Shown one piece after another: positions 1 through 6,781 of a DNA stretch of 10,726 nucleotides. The DNA is from Legionellaceae bacterium. GTDB lineage: Bacteria; Pseudomonadota; Gammaproteobacteria; Legionellales; Legionellaceae. How positions within the stretch are numbered: position 1 is the first letter of the stretch; each line of letters begins with the position of its first letter. The notes under the pieces were generated by a model. It saw only the letters and a program-made list of their open reading frames with translations. It had not been told where the DNA came from and made no database searches. The stretch lies in contig JAHFRX010000041.1 of the NCBI GenBank assembly GCA_023266075.1, positions 1-10,726 of the forward strand, written 5' to 3'. A program made the translations under genes and the position numbers.

Positions 1-246
1 ATTATTAACTCAATGACCATGAGAGAAAGACGCATCCCCAAAATTATTATCGGCTCACGCAAGCGTCGCATTGCACAAGGCTCTGGCACACAAATCCAAG
101 ACGTAAATCGATTACTCAAGCAGTTTGAACAAATGCAAAAAATGATGAAAAAAATGACAAAGGGAGGCGGTATTAATCAGTTAATGCGCGGGATGGGTGG
201 CTTGCCGAATCAGATGAAAGGATTTCTTTCAGATAAATCGTCTTAA
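1..246 (+). CDS. ffh: Signal recognition particle protein Ffh, C-terminal end (partial)
   Basis: The reading frame is open from base 1, so this is the last 81 residues of a gene that begins outside the window. It is the M domain of Ffh, the SRP GTPase subunit that binds 4.5S RNA and signal sequences of nascent inner-membrane proteins in the cytoplasm. Visible are the RNA-binding helix-turn-helix signature (GSRKRRIAQGSGT, residues 18-30 of the fragment), followed by QDVNRLLKQF and a methionine-rich helix (MQKMMKKMTKGGG) and the usual glycine/methionine tail. The N-terminal NG GTPase domain is not in the window. The gene ends in TAA and is followed by a 69-bp gap with its own promoter candidate for rpsP. 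The ffh-rpsP neighbourhood is common in gammaproteobacteria. The internal ATG at 13 is not a real start. Identity is very secure. Confidence 0.96.
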   Translation: MINSMTMRERRIPKIIIGSRKRRIAQGSGTQIQDVNRLLKQFEQMQKMMKKMTKGGGINQLMRGMGGLPNQMKGFLSDKSS

Positions 247-250
247 CCTC

Positions 251-279
251 TTCCCATTCGACGTTAATTTTCGTACAAT
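251..279 (+). promoter_or_regulatory. Candidate sigma70 promoter for the rpsP-rimM-trmD-rplS operon
   Basis: TTCCCA (251-256, four of six matches to the -35 consensus), a 17-nt spacer and TACAAT (274-279, five of six matches to the -10). This predicts a transcript start near 286 and a leader of about 30 nt. The leader holds a good Shine-Dalgarno sequence, AGAGGA (305-310), 5 nt before the rpsP ATG. No terminator hairpin was seen between ffh and this site, so read-through from ffh is also possible. The call rests on hexamer matches only. Confidence 0.5.
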
Positions 280-315
280 ACCCGCCATTTTTATGGTTAA
301 TCTTAGAGGATAACA

Positions 316-585
316 ATGGTCGTTATACGTTTATCAAGAGTAGGGGCTAAAAAACGCCCTTTCTACCATGTGGTGGTCACTGACAGTCGTCGTCGTCGTG
401 ATGGTAACTATGTCGAGAACATTGGCTACTTTAATCCAGTAGCACGTGGTCAAGAAGTGCGTTTGCATCTTGATTTGGCACGAGTAGCTCACTGGCAGAG
501 TGTCGGTGCACAATTGTCTGATCGTGTGTATTCTCTTGTTAAAGAATTTAACAAGAAAATCGAGACGACAGAAGAAGCCGCTTAA
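316..585 (+). CDS. rpsP: 30S ribosomal protein S16
   Basis: An 89-residue protein (the family is usually 80-90) with the S16 signature throughout: VVIRLSRVGAKKRPFYHVVV at the N-terminus, the basic segment DSRRRRDG (residues 23-30), ENIGYFNP (34-41) and a central stretch matching the S16 WLSVGAQPSD-type motif (here HWQSVGAQLSD). S16 is an early-binding 30S protein contacting 16S rRNA. The ATG is preceded by AGAGGA at 5 nt spacing, which fixes the start. It is first gene of the S16-RimM-TrmD-L19 operon. The stop codon TAA is followed with no gap by the GTG of rimM, in the same reading frame. The short acidic tail after FNKK is ordinary for the family. Confidence 0.97.
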   Translation: MVVIRLSRVGAKKRPFYHVVVTDSRRRRDGNYVENIGYFNPVARGQEVRLHLDLARVAHWQSVGAQLSDRVYSLVKEFNKKIETTEEAA

Positions 586-1101
586 GTGACGAACACAACA
601 CATCACGATTGGGTGGTTTTAGGTCGATTTGGACGTGTGCATGGTATCAAAGGTGCTATTTCGGTTGTTTCCTTCACAGAGCCTAGAGAAAATATTCTCA
701 ATTATCGTGATTGGTATGTGAAGCAACAAGGGCAATGGCAGATCGTCAAGCGTGAGCAAGATGAAGTCACAGACAAGCATGTGCTCACCAAAATTTTAAA
801 TCTTGAAACACGTGAAGATGTTGCAAGTCTGACAAATCTTGAGATTGCAGTACCTCAGTCGATGTTGCCTAAACTTGATGCGGATGAATATTATTGGCAC
901 GAACTTGTCGGTATGACGGTTGTTCAGCAAGATGGAACGGTGCTTGGGCAAGTTCATGAGCTCATTGAAACGGGCTCAAATGATGTTTTAATTGTATACG
1001 GTGAGCAGCGTTATTTGATCCCCTATTTAATTGGGGAAGTCATCATAAAAATTGACAAAAAAGAAAAACGCATCACGGTCAACTGGAATGTAGACGATTA
1101 A
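586..1101 (+). CDS. rimM: Ribosome maturation factor RimM
   Basis: A 171-residue protein, the usual length for RimM, which binds ribosomal protein S19 and helps maturation of the 30S head in the cytoplasm. The N-terminal RimM domain carries VVLGRFGRVHGIKGAI (residues 10-25) and the C-terminal PRC-barrel domain carries EYYWHELVGM (101-110), ETGSNDVLIV (128-137) and the LIPYL segment. The start is GTG, directly after the rpsP stop. It is the only reasonable one because the family N-terminus begins within a few residues and the next methionine lies deep in the protein. A modest purine-rich ribosome site (AGAAGAAG, 570-577) lies inside rpsP, so expression is probably coupled to rpsP translation. 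Confidence 0.95.
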   Translation: MTNTTHHDWVVLGRFGRVHGIKGAISVVSFTEPRENILNYRDWYVKQQGQWQIVKREQDEVTDKHVLTKILNLETREDVASLTNLEIAVPQSMLPKLDADEYYWHELVGMTVVQQDGTVLGQVHELIETGSNDVLIVYGEQRYLIPYLIGEVIIKIDKKEKRITVNWNVDD

Positions 1102-1105
1102 ACAT

Positions 1106-1858
1106 ATGCTGGAAATTGGCGTTATCAGCATTATGCCGGATATGTTTTCGGCATTGAAACAAGGCATTGTGGGTCGTGCACTTGAAGCAAAACGTGCAAG
1201 GGTAGACGTATGGAACCCTCGCGAATGGGCTGAGCCTCCGCACTGTGCGGTAGATGATAAGCCCTACGGTGGTGGACCAGGCATGGTGATGATGTACAAA
1301 CCTTTGCATGCAGCGATAACACATGCAAAAACGACATTGCCACACAACTGCCGAACGATTTATTTAAGTCCGCAGGGACAATGTATCGATCAACAAATGT
1401 TGAAAGATATTGCGAAAAGAAAACAATCTCTGCTCTTTGTGGCGGGACGTTATGAAGGGATTGATGAACGGATTATTACCCACGATATTGATGAAGAGTG
1501 GTCTTTGGGTGATTTTGTTTTAAGCGGCGGTGAGCTCGCTGCAATGGTGTTTATCGATGCCATTGTACGCTTACTTCCGGGAAGTTTGGGAGATCCGGCA
1601 TCCGCAGTACATGACTCATTTATGTCAGGGCTGTTGGACCACCCTCACTACACCCGACCCGCACAGATAGATGGCCTGGATGTACCGCCGTCCCTTTTGG
1701 GAGGCAGTCATCGAGAAATTGAGCGCTACAGGCGAAAGCAAGCGCTAGGAAAAACCTGGCTTAAAAGGCCAGATTTATTAGAAACACTGTCGTTGAGTCA
1801 ATTAGATAAACAATTACTTGACGAATTTAAGCAAGCGTACGTGAGGAGTCAATCATGA
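1106..1858 (+). CDS. trmD: tRNA (guanine-N1)-methyltransferase TrmD
   Basis: A 250-residue SPOUT-family enzyme that transfers a methyl group from S-adenosylmethionine to N1 of G37 in tRNAs reading CNN codons, which prevents +1 frameshifting. Motifs visible: ISIMPDMF (residues 7-14), DDKPYGGGPGMVMM (50-63), the knot motifs YLSPQGQ (86-92), AGRYEGIDER (113-122) and SLGDFVLSGGELAAM (133-147), then GLLDHPHYTRP (175-185) and KTWLKRPDLL near the end. Asp170 (in DSF) aligns with the position I recall as the catalytic Asp of the E. coli enzyme. One small deviation is LLGGSH (197-202), where E. coli and many others have LLSGNH. The ribosome site is weak. It lies 4 nt after rimM and overlaps rplS by 4 nt (ATGA). 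Confidence 0.96.
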   Translation: MLEIGVISIMPDMFSALKQGIVGRALEAKRARVDVWNPREWAEPPHCAVDDKPYGGGPGMVMMYKPLHAAITHAKTTLPHNCRTIYLSPQGQCIDQQMLKDIAKRKQSLLFVAGRYEGIDERIITHDIDEEWSLGDFVLSGGELAAMVFIDAIVRLLPGSLGDPASAVHDSFMSGLLDHPHYTRPAQIDGLDVPPSLLGGSHREIERYRRKQALGKTWLKRPDLLETLSLSQLDKQLLDEFKQAYVRSQS

Positions 1859-2217
1859 GTAAGATTATCGACCAAATTAATGCGGAGCAAATGAACAAAA
1901 ATATTCCTGAGTTTGGTCCAGGCGACACCGTTTTGGTCCAAGTTAAAGTAAAAGAAGGAACACGTGAGCGTTTGCAGGCATTTGAAGGTGTTGTCATTGC
2001 AAAACGCAATCGTGGTTTAAACTCTGCTTTCACTGTTCGGAAAATTTCACATAACGTGGGCGTTGAGCGCGTATTTCAAACATACAGCACAACAGTGGAT
2101 AGCATCACTGTAAAACGTCGTGGTGATGTGCGTCGAGCAAAACTGTATTATCTACGTAACTTGTCAGGACGCGCTGCACGTATCAGAGAGAAGCTCGCGG
2201 TTAGAAAAGTTGATTAA
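1855..2217 (+). CDS. rplS: 50S ribosomal protein L19
   Basis: A 120-residue protein (family usually 113-120) located at the 30S-50S interface. Recognised by IPEFGPGDTVLVQVKVKEG (residues 18-36), the RLQAFEGVVIAKRNRG core (39-54), FTVRKISHNVGVERVF (59-74) and RRGDVRRAKLYYLRNLSG near the C-terminus. The ATG overlaps the trmD stop as ATGA, and GAGGAG (1843-1848) sits 6 nt upstream, a strong site in keeping with the high demand for a ribosomal protein compared with RimM and TrmD. No hairpin plus T-run follows; the next gene starts 9 nt later on the same strand. Confidence 0.97.
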   Translation: MSKIIDQINAEQMNKNIPEFGPGDTVLVQVKVKEGTRERLQAFEGVVIAKRNRGLNSAFTVRKISHNVGVERVFQTYSTTVDSITVKRRGDVRRAKLYYLRNLSGRAARIREKLAVRKVD

Positions 2218-2226
2218 AACAACCTC

Positions 2227-3141
2227 ATGTATGCATTAGAAATCAAAGGCCTCAAGAAAACCTACTCAAATGGTGTTGAGGCCCTTAAAGGCATTGACCT
2301 ATCTGTCAAAGCGGGAGATTTTTTTGCGTTACTGGGCGCTAACGGTGCCGGGAAATCAACAACCATTGGTCTTGTTGCAACACTCATTCAAAAAACTGCA
2401 GGCCACATTGAGATTTATGGCCGTAATCTTGAACGTGAGACAACGCATGCGAAACGTCTTTTAGGGTTAGTCCCTCAAGAAATAAACATCAATATTTTCG
2501 AGAAATGTGAGCAAGTCCTGTTAAATCAAGCAGGATACTATGGCTTATCTCGCCATAGTGTCATCGAGCGCGCAAACACTTTACTCAAGCAACTCGGACT
2601 CTGGGATAAACGCCTCCACCAAGTTCGACAACTTTCTGGTGGTATGAAACGACGTTTAATGATTGCCAGAGCTTTAATCCATGACCCACGAATCTTGATT
2701 CTAGATGAGCCTACTGCGGGTGTCGATGTTGAGATTCGACGAACCATTTGGGATTTTTTAGAAACGATTAATGCCGCGGGAACAACCATCATCCTCACCA
2801 CACATTATCTTGAGGAAGCAGAACGACTCTGTAAAAATATTGCCATCATCAACCATGGTCAAATTATCCAAAACACGTCCATGCGATCGCTGCTCGATAG
2901 CTTGTCACATCAAACTTATGTCTTTAATACACTCACCCCTATCACGACACTCCCAGATGTTATCGCGAGTATGGCTGAGATCATTGACACACATACGTTT
3001 GAGTTGCGGCTTAACCATCAACATACGCTCAATGATATTTTTTCACATCTCACGCAGCATCATATTACCGTTCATCATGTGAACAACAAAATTAATCGAC
3101 TCGAAGCGCTCTATATGGATCTCATTCATCATGCTGATTAA
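2227..3141 (+). CDS. yadG: ABC-2 type exporter, ATP-binding subunit (YadG-like)
   Basis: A 304-residue ATPase closely resembling E. coli YadG (about 308). The nucleotide-binding domain has Walker A GANGAGKST (residues 37-45), the Q-loop in GLVPQE (80-85), the ABC signature LSGGM (136-140) with KRRLMIARAL after it, Walker B LILDEPTAGVD (157-167) and the switch histidine in TTHYLEEAE (191-199). The C-terminal ~90 residues form a divergent regulatory tail typical of two-gene ABC-2 systems. It would power the membrane subunit encoded next, whose start overlaps this gene by 11 nt. The substrate is not known; drug, lipid or polysaccharide export are all seen in this superfamily. It has no strong ribosome site and begins 9 nt after rplS, so it is probably translated from read-through of the ribosomal operon. 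Confidence 0.92.
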   Translation: MYALEIKGLKKTYSNGVEALKGIDLSVKAGDFFALLGANGAGKSTTIGLVATLIQKTAGHIEIYGRNLERETTHAKRLLGLVPQEININIFEKCEQVLLNQAGYYGLSRHSVIERANTLLKQLGLWDKRLHQVRQLSGGMKRRLMIARALIHDPRILILDEPTAGVDVEIRRTIWDFLETINAAGTTIILTTHYLEEAERLCKNIAIINHGQIIQNTSMRSLLDSLSHQTYVFNTLTPITTLPDVIASMAEIIDTHTFELRLNHQHTLNDIFSHLTQHHITVHHVNNKINRLEALYMDLIHHAD

Positions 3142-3904
3142 AGTTCAACTGATCGCTCTCTACACACTCGTGCGACGCGAAATCGTCAGAATGTTTAATA
3201 TCAAAAGCCAAACTTTTTTAGCGCCGGTGATCACAACGTTACTGTACTTTATTATTTTTGGTGGAATTGTTGGACAACGTATTGGCCCACTCAATGGGCA
3301 CCACTATAACACCTTTATCGCACCAGGACTGGTCGTATTTTCAGTCATTAACAATGCCTTTAATAATGTCGTCGGCTCTTTTTATATCGCACGTTTTCAG
3401 CGCAGTATCGAAGAAATGCTTGTCAGTGCGATGCATTGGAGTATCCTTATTCTCGGTTTTACCATTGGTGGGATTGTCCGCGGCCTCATTAACGGCCTGC
3501 TCATTATTATCGTCGCTTACTTTTTTGCGGATCTTCACGCCATGCATATAGGGGGTACATTTTTTGTCATCGTACTGATTTCAGCATTATTTTCCATGGC
3601 AGGATTTTTAAATGGCATGCTTGCACGAAGTTTTGATGACATCGCTTTCATCCCTATATTCATCTTAACACCGCTTATTTATCTTGGTGGCGTTTTTTAT
3701 GATAAAAGCATGCTCGGGCCTTTCTGGCAAAAAATCATGATGTTTAATCCAATTTATTGCATGATCAGTGCTGTACGGCAGATGATGCTAGGAACGCATG
3801 AGATCAACATGGCGGCATCACTCTCTTTCATTGCTGTTTTGTGCGTCTTGATGGCTATCGTGAATTGCGTTTTAATCAAGAGAGGTGTGGGTATCCGTGA
3901 GTAA
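3131..3904 (+). CDS. yadH: ABC-2 type exporter, membrane subunit (YadH-like)
   Basis: A 257-residue inner-membrane permease matching E. coli YadH along its length. After a short amphipathic N-terminus (VRREIVRMF) there are about six hydrophobic segments, roughly at residues 31-48, 61-80, 104-132, 141-163, 171-190 and 228-249. ABC-2 family hallmarks are LYFIIFG (38-44), FIAPGLVVFSVI (62-73), the cytoplasmic FQRSIEEMLVSA (89-100), FDDIAFIPIFILTPLIYLGG (168-187) and FNPIYCMIS (205-213). It pairs with the preceding ATPase, probably as a 2+2 complex. Its last 33 bp overlap the 3' end of uvrA on the opposite strand. No signal peptide is expected. Substrate unknown. Confidence 0.91.
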   Translation: MLIKVQLIALYTLVRREIVRMFNIKSQTFLAPVITTLLYFIIFGGIVGQRIGPLNGHHYNTFIAPGLVVFSVINNAFNNVVGSFYIARFQRSIEEMLVSAMHWSILILGFTIGGIVRGLINGLLIIIVAYFFADLHAMHIGGTFFVIVLISALFSMAGFLNGMLARSFDDIAFIPIFILTPLIYLGGVFYDKSMLGPFWQKIMMFNPIYCMISAVRQMMLGTHEINMAASLSFIAVLCVLMAIVNCVLIKRGVGIRE

Positions 3905-6661
3905 CGGTTTTAAAAATCGTCCCGTGTGTGAATGCGAAGACGCGGCGACGTCTTCTGGTGTCCCTATCGCAATAATATGTCCACCTTTATTTCCGCCGTC
4001 AGGACCTAAATCTATCACCCAATCGGCTGTTTTAATCACATCTAAGTTATGCTCAATCACAACAATCGTATTCCCTTTTTCTCGCAAACGAAATAACACC
4101 TTGAGTAATTGTTTTGTATCGTGAAAATGTAACCCCGTTGTGGGCTCATCTAAAATATACAATGTCTTCCCAGTATCTCGTTTAGACAACTCGCGCGCAA
4201 GCTTAATGCGCTGCGCTTCACCGCCCGATAAGGTTGTGGCACTTTGACCAATACGAATATAAGACAACCCCACTTCAAGTAAAGTTTCACATTTTCGAGC
4301 CAGTACTGGAACTGCATTAAAAAACGTAAATGCCTCTTCCACGGTCATCTCTAACACCTCGTGAATCGTCTTACCTTTATAATGAATCTCCAGCGTTTCA
4401 CGATTATATCGTTTGCCTTTACACGTATCACACGTCACATACATGTCTGGTAAGAAATGCATCTCTACTTTAATTAAACCATCGCCTTGACACGCTTCGC
4501 ATCGGCCACCCTTCACGTTAAAACTAAATCGTCCTGGTTGATATCCACGCGCACGTGATTCGGGTGTGGCTGAAAATAACTCCCGAATTGGCGTAAATAA
4601 CCCCGTATACGTCGCAGGATTTGAGCGTGGTGTTCGACCGATAGGGCTTTGATCAATATCAATCACTTTATCGCAATGATGAAACCCACTGATATCACGC
4701 ACACGTCCAGTCATATGTAATCTTGCGCGATTCAACATCGTACTCGCTAACGGAAACAGCGTGTCATTAATTAAACTTGATTTACCCGAGCCCGATACGC
4801 CAGTAATACACGTCATTAAACCAATAGGAATAGCCACATCCACATCATTTAAATTATTACAACTCACACCTATCAACCGAATAACACGCTCGTCATTGTA
4901 TGGGACCCGCGCTTTCGGAACTGCAATCATCGTTTTTTTTGATAAATATTGCCCTGTTAAAGAATGTTCATTTTGCATCATCATTTCGGGTGTTCCTGCT
5001 GCAACAATCTCACCACCATACACACCAGCACCGGGGCCCACATCAATAACATAGTCAGCCGTCATAATCGCATCTTCATCATGCTCGACCACGATGACGG
5101 TATTTCCAAGATCGCGTAACTGCGTTAACGTTTTCAATAGCCGTGCATTATCACGCTGATGTAATCCAATAGAGGGCTCGTCTAAAACATACATCACGCC
5201 CACTAAACCCGAACCAATCTGACTTGCTAAACGGATACGCTGTGCTTCTCCACCCGATAATGTTTCCGATGGGCGAGCTAAACTTAAATACTCAAGCCCC
5301 ACATCTATTAAGAAGCCGAGTCGCGCCATAATTTCTTGATTAATTTTTTGAGCGATTTCCTGTTTGTGGCCCATCAATGTTAATTGTTTAAAAAAAGCAT
5401 AGGCTTCATCAATCGAATACGCCACAAGCTCAGACAATGCTTTGCCCTGTACAAAAACAAATCTTGCGGCTTCTTTTAAACGAGAGCCTCCGCAATCGGG
5501 ACAAGGTCGCGATGATAAATATTTCGAGAGATGCTCTTTCATGCTAAAAGATTCAGAATCTCGATAACGGCGCGCCATATTTGGAATGACCCCCTCAAAA
5601 TGAATTACCGCAGGCTCACCATATAGAAGAATCTGTTGAATCTCAGCAGATAAAGCACAAAAAGGCGTGTCAAGAGAGAAACCACAATGCGTTGCAACAC
5701 GCTCGAATAATTTAAAATAATACGTCATGTGCTTATCCCAACCAGCAATAGCACCCTCAGCCAAACTTAATTGATCATCTTGAATCACGCGATCTTTATC
5801 AAAAAAACTCTCCACACCCAACCCATCACACGTCGGACAGGCACCCGCTGGATTATTAAATGAAAATAAACGTGGTTCTAGTTCACTTAAACAATAACCA
5901 CATTCTGGGCATGAGAACGTAGAAGAGAAAAGAATATCTTGAAAAAGATTATCCATGGAAGCAACGATAACTAGCCCTTCGCCGACACGTAATGCATTTT
6001 CAAACGACTCACTTAAACGTGTCGAAATCCCTTCACGTATGACTAATCTATCAACAACGACCTCAATGGTATGTTTTTGCTTACGATTTAATGCGGGTAT
6101 TTCTTCCATTTCATACAATTGACCGTTAATTCGTACACGCACATAACCTTGCGCCTGAAGTTGTTGAAACAATTGCAGATGTTCGCCTTTTCTATCTCGC
6201 ACACACGGCGCTAAAATCATCACTCGAGATTGAGCTTGCATTAACAACACTTGATCAACCATTTGGCTCACGGTTTGCGCATTCAAATGAACATGATGTG
6301 TCGGGCAATACGGCTCACCCACACGCGCAAATAAAAGTCGCAAATAATCATAGATTTCAGTCGTCGTGCCTACCGTCGATCGCGGATTGTGTGATGTTGC
6401 TTTTTGCTCAATCGCAATCGCTGGAGATAACCCTTCAATCGCATCAACATCCGGCTTTTCCATCATCGATAAAAATTGTCTAGCATAAGCGGATAAGGAC
6501 TCGACATAACGTCGCTGTCCTTCCGCATATAAAGTATCAAACGCTAGCGATGACTTACCTGAGCCAGACAGACCGGTGATCACCGTCAGTTGATTCCGTG
6601 GAATGTCAACGTTTATGTTTTTTAAATTATGTGTTCTTGCACCACGAATTTTAATATCCAA
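3872..6661 (-). CDS. uvrA: Excinuclease ABC subunit A (UvrA)
   Basis: A full-length 929-residue damage-recognition ATPase of nucleotide excision repair (E. coli UvrA is 940), which loads UvrB at DNA lesions. It has two ABC modules: Walker A GLSGSGKSS (residues 30-38) and GVSGSGKSS (621-629), signatures LSGGEAQ (468-474 and 811-817), and Walker B ending in LDEPSIGL and LDEPTTGL. Zinc-binding cysteine sets occur at 251/254/275/278 and 721/724/744/747, and a CPDCGGSR motif at 387-394. The start is TTG: an in-frame TGA lies 9 nt upstream, the next methionine is at residue 66, and the family N-terminus (KIRGARTHNL) begins at once. AGAGG (6667-6671) is 5 nt upstream of it. No canonical LexA box (CTGT-N8-ACAG) was found in the gap, so SOS control is not evident. 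Confidence 0.98.
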   Translation of the reverse strand: MDIKIRGARTHNLKNINVDIPRNQLTVITGLSGSGKSSLAFDTLYAEGQRRYVESLSAYARQFLSMMEKPDVDAIEGLSPAIAIEQKATSHNPRSTVGTTTEIYDYLRLLFARVGEPYCPTHHVHLNAQTVSQMVDQVLLMQAQSRVMILAPCVRDRKGEHLQLFQQLQAQGYVRVRINGQLYEMEEIPALNRKQKHTIEVVVDRLVIREGISTRLSESFENALRVGEGLVIVASMDNLFQDILFSSTFSCPECGYCLSELEPRLFSFNNPAGACPTCDGLGVESFFDKDRVIQDDQLSLAEGAIAGWDKHMTYYFKLFERVATHCGFSLDTPFCALSAEIQQILLYGEPAVIHFEGVIPNMARRYRDSESFSMKEHLSKYLSSRPCPDCGGSRLKEAARFVFVQGKALSELVAYSIDEAYAFFKQLTLMGHKQEIAQKINQEIMARLGFLIDVGLEYLSLARPSETLSGGEAQRIRLASQIGSGLVGVMYVLDEPSIGLHQRDNARLLKTLTQLRDLGNTVIVVEHDEDAIMTADYVIDVGPGAGVYGGEIVAAGTPEMMMQNEHSLTGQYLSKKTMIAVPKARVPYNDERVIRLIGVSCNNLNDVDVAIPIGLMTCITGVSGSGKSSLINDTLFPLASTMLNRARLHMTGRVRDISGFHHCDKVIDIDQSPIGRTPRSNPATYTGLFTPIRELFSATPESRARGYQPGRFSFNVKGGRCEACQGDGLIKVEMHFLPDMYVTCDTCKGKRYNRETLEIHYKGKTIHEVLEMTVEEAFTFFNAVPVLARKCETLLEVGLSYIRIGQSATTLSGGEAQRIKLARELSKRDTGKTLYILDEPTTGLHFHDTKQLLKVLFRLREKGNTIVVIEHNLDVIKTADWVIDLGPDGGNKGGHIIAIGTPEDVAASSHSHTGRFLKPLLTDTHTSLD
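3936..3955. other. Small perfect hairpin near the convergent yadH/uvrA 3' ends
   Basis: GAAGACG (3936-3942) and CGTCTTC (3949-3955) form a 7-bp perfect stem with a 6-nt loop, 31 bp after the yadH stop and inside the uvrA coding sequence. There is no T-run on either strand, so it is not a standard intrinsic terminator. It could slow polymerase or limit 3' decay of the yadH transcript, or it may be chance within coding DNA. Confidence 0.3.
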
Positions 6662-6683
6662 ATAGGCCTCTCAACACAGAACT

Positions 6684-6707
6684 TGTTGACAAATAGCTCT
6701 GTCAACA
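6684..6707. promoter_or_regulatory. Perfect inverted repeat with TTGACA in each arm (candidate operator / divergent promoter)
   Basis: TGTTGACA (6684-6691) and TGTCAACA (6700-6707) are exact reverse complements separated by 8 nt. The length and symmetry suit a dimeric transcription factor. Each arm contains a consensus -35 hexamer TTGACA, one facing the C39/RimK operon (6686-6691) and one facing uvrA (6700-6705, minus strand). A copy of TCAACAC also lies at 6671-6677. The element occupies the 82-bp gap between the divergent uvrA and peptidase genes. The symmetry is read directly from the sequence; the operator role is inferred. Confidence 0.5.
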
Positions 6708-6714
6708 CTAACTT
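6686..6714 (+). promoter_or_regulatory. Candidate promoter for the C39/RimK/GCS2/FGase operon
   Basis: TTGACA (6686-6691), a perfect -35, is followed after 17 nt by TAACTT (6709-6714), which matches the -10 consensus at only three positions. The spacer contains the second arm of the inverted repeat, so a protein bound there would block polymerase. Transcription would start near 6721, leaving a leader of about 23 nt before the ATG at 6744. The weak -10 suggests either low basal activity or dependence on an activator. Confidence 0.4.
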
Positions 6715-6730
6715 AGAAGAGGGTTCTAAC

Positions 6731-6781
6731 ATGTTTAAAGACGATGATCAACCTTACAATACAAAATCAGCCAAACGATGA
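6731..6781 (+). CDS. Possible 16-codon leader ORF overlapping the peptidase start
   Basis: An ATG at 6731 lies 8 nt after a strong Shine-Dalgarno-like run, GAAGAGGG (6715-6722), and opens a frame of 16 codons (MFKDDDQPYNTKSAKR) ending in TGA at 6779-6781. It overlaps the first 38 nt of the C39-like peptidase gene in another frame. The real gene's ATG at 6744 has only a poor site (AAAGACG, directly before it). The small frame could be a translated leader that affects initiation at 6744, or simply chance. No similarity to a known peptide is recognised. Confidence 0.2.
   Translation: MFKDDDQPYNTKSAKR

Noticed and set aside
376..402. Short GTC/CGT triplet repeat in rpsP
   Set aside because: It encodes the conserved arginine-rich DSRRRRDG segment of S16, so it is coding constraint and not a microsatellite of interest.
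334..606. Antisense and shifted open frames over housekeeping genes (for example opposite rpsP, trmD and inside uvrA)
   Set aside because: They lie wholly within securely identified genes, lack ribosome sites or family motifs, and show low-complexity or shadow composition.
3936..3955. Bidirectional intrinsic terminator
   Set aside because: The stem is perfect, but no T-run follows on either strand and it lies within uvrA coding sequence.
6662..6743. LexA (SOS) box upstream of uvrA
   Set aside because: CTGT and ACAG tetramers occur but not with the 8-nt spacing or order; the inverted repeat there has a different consensus.
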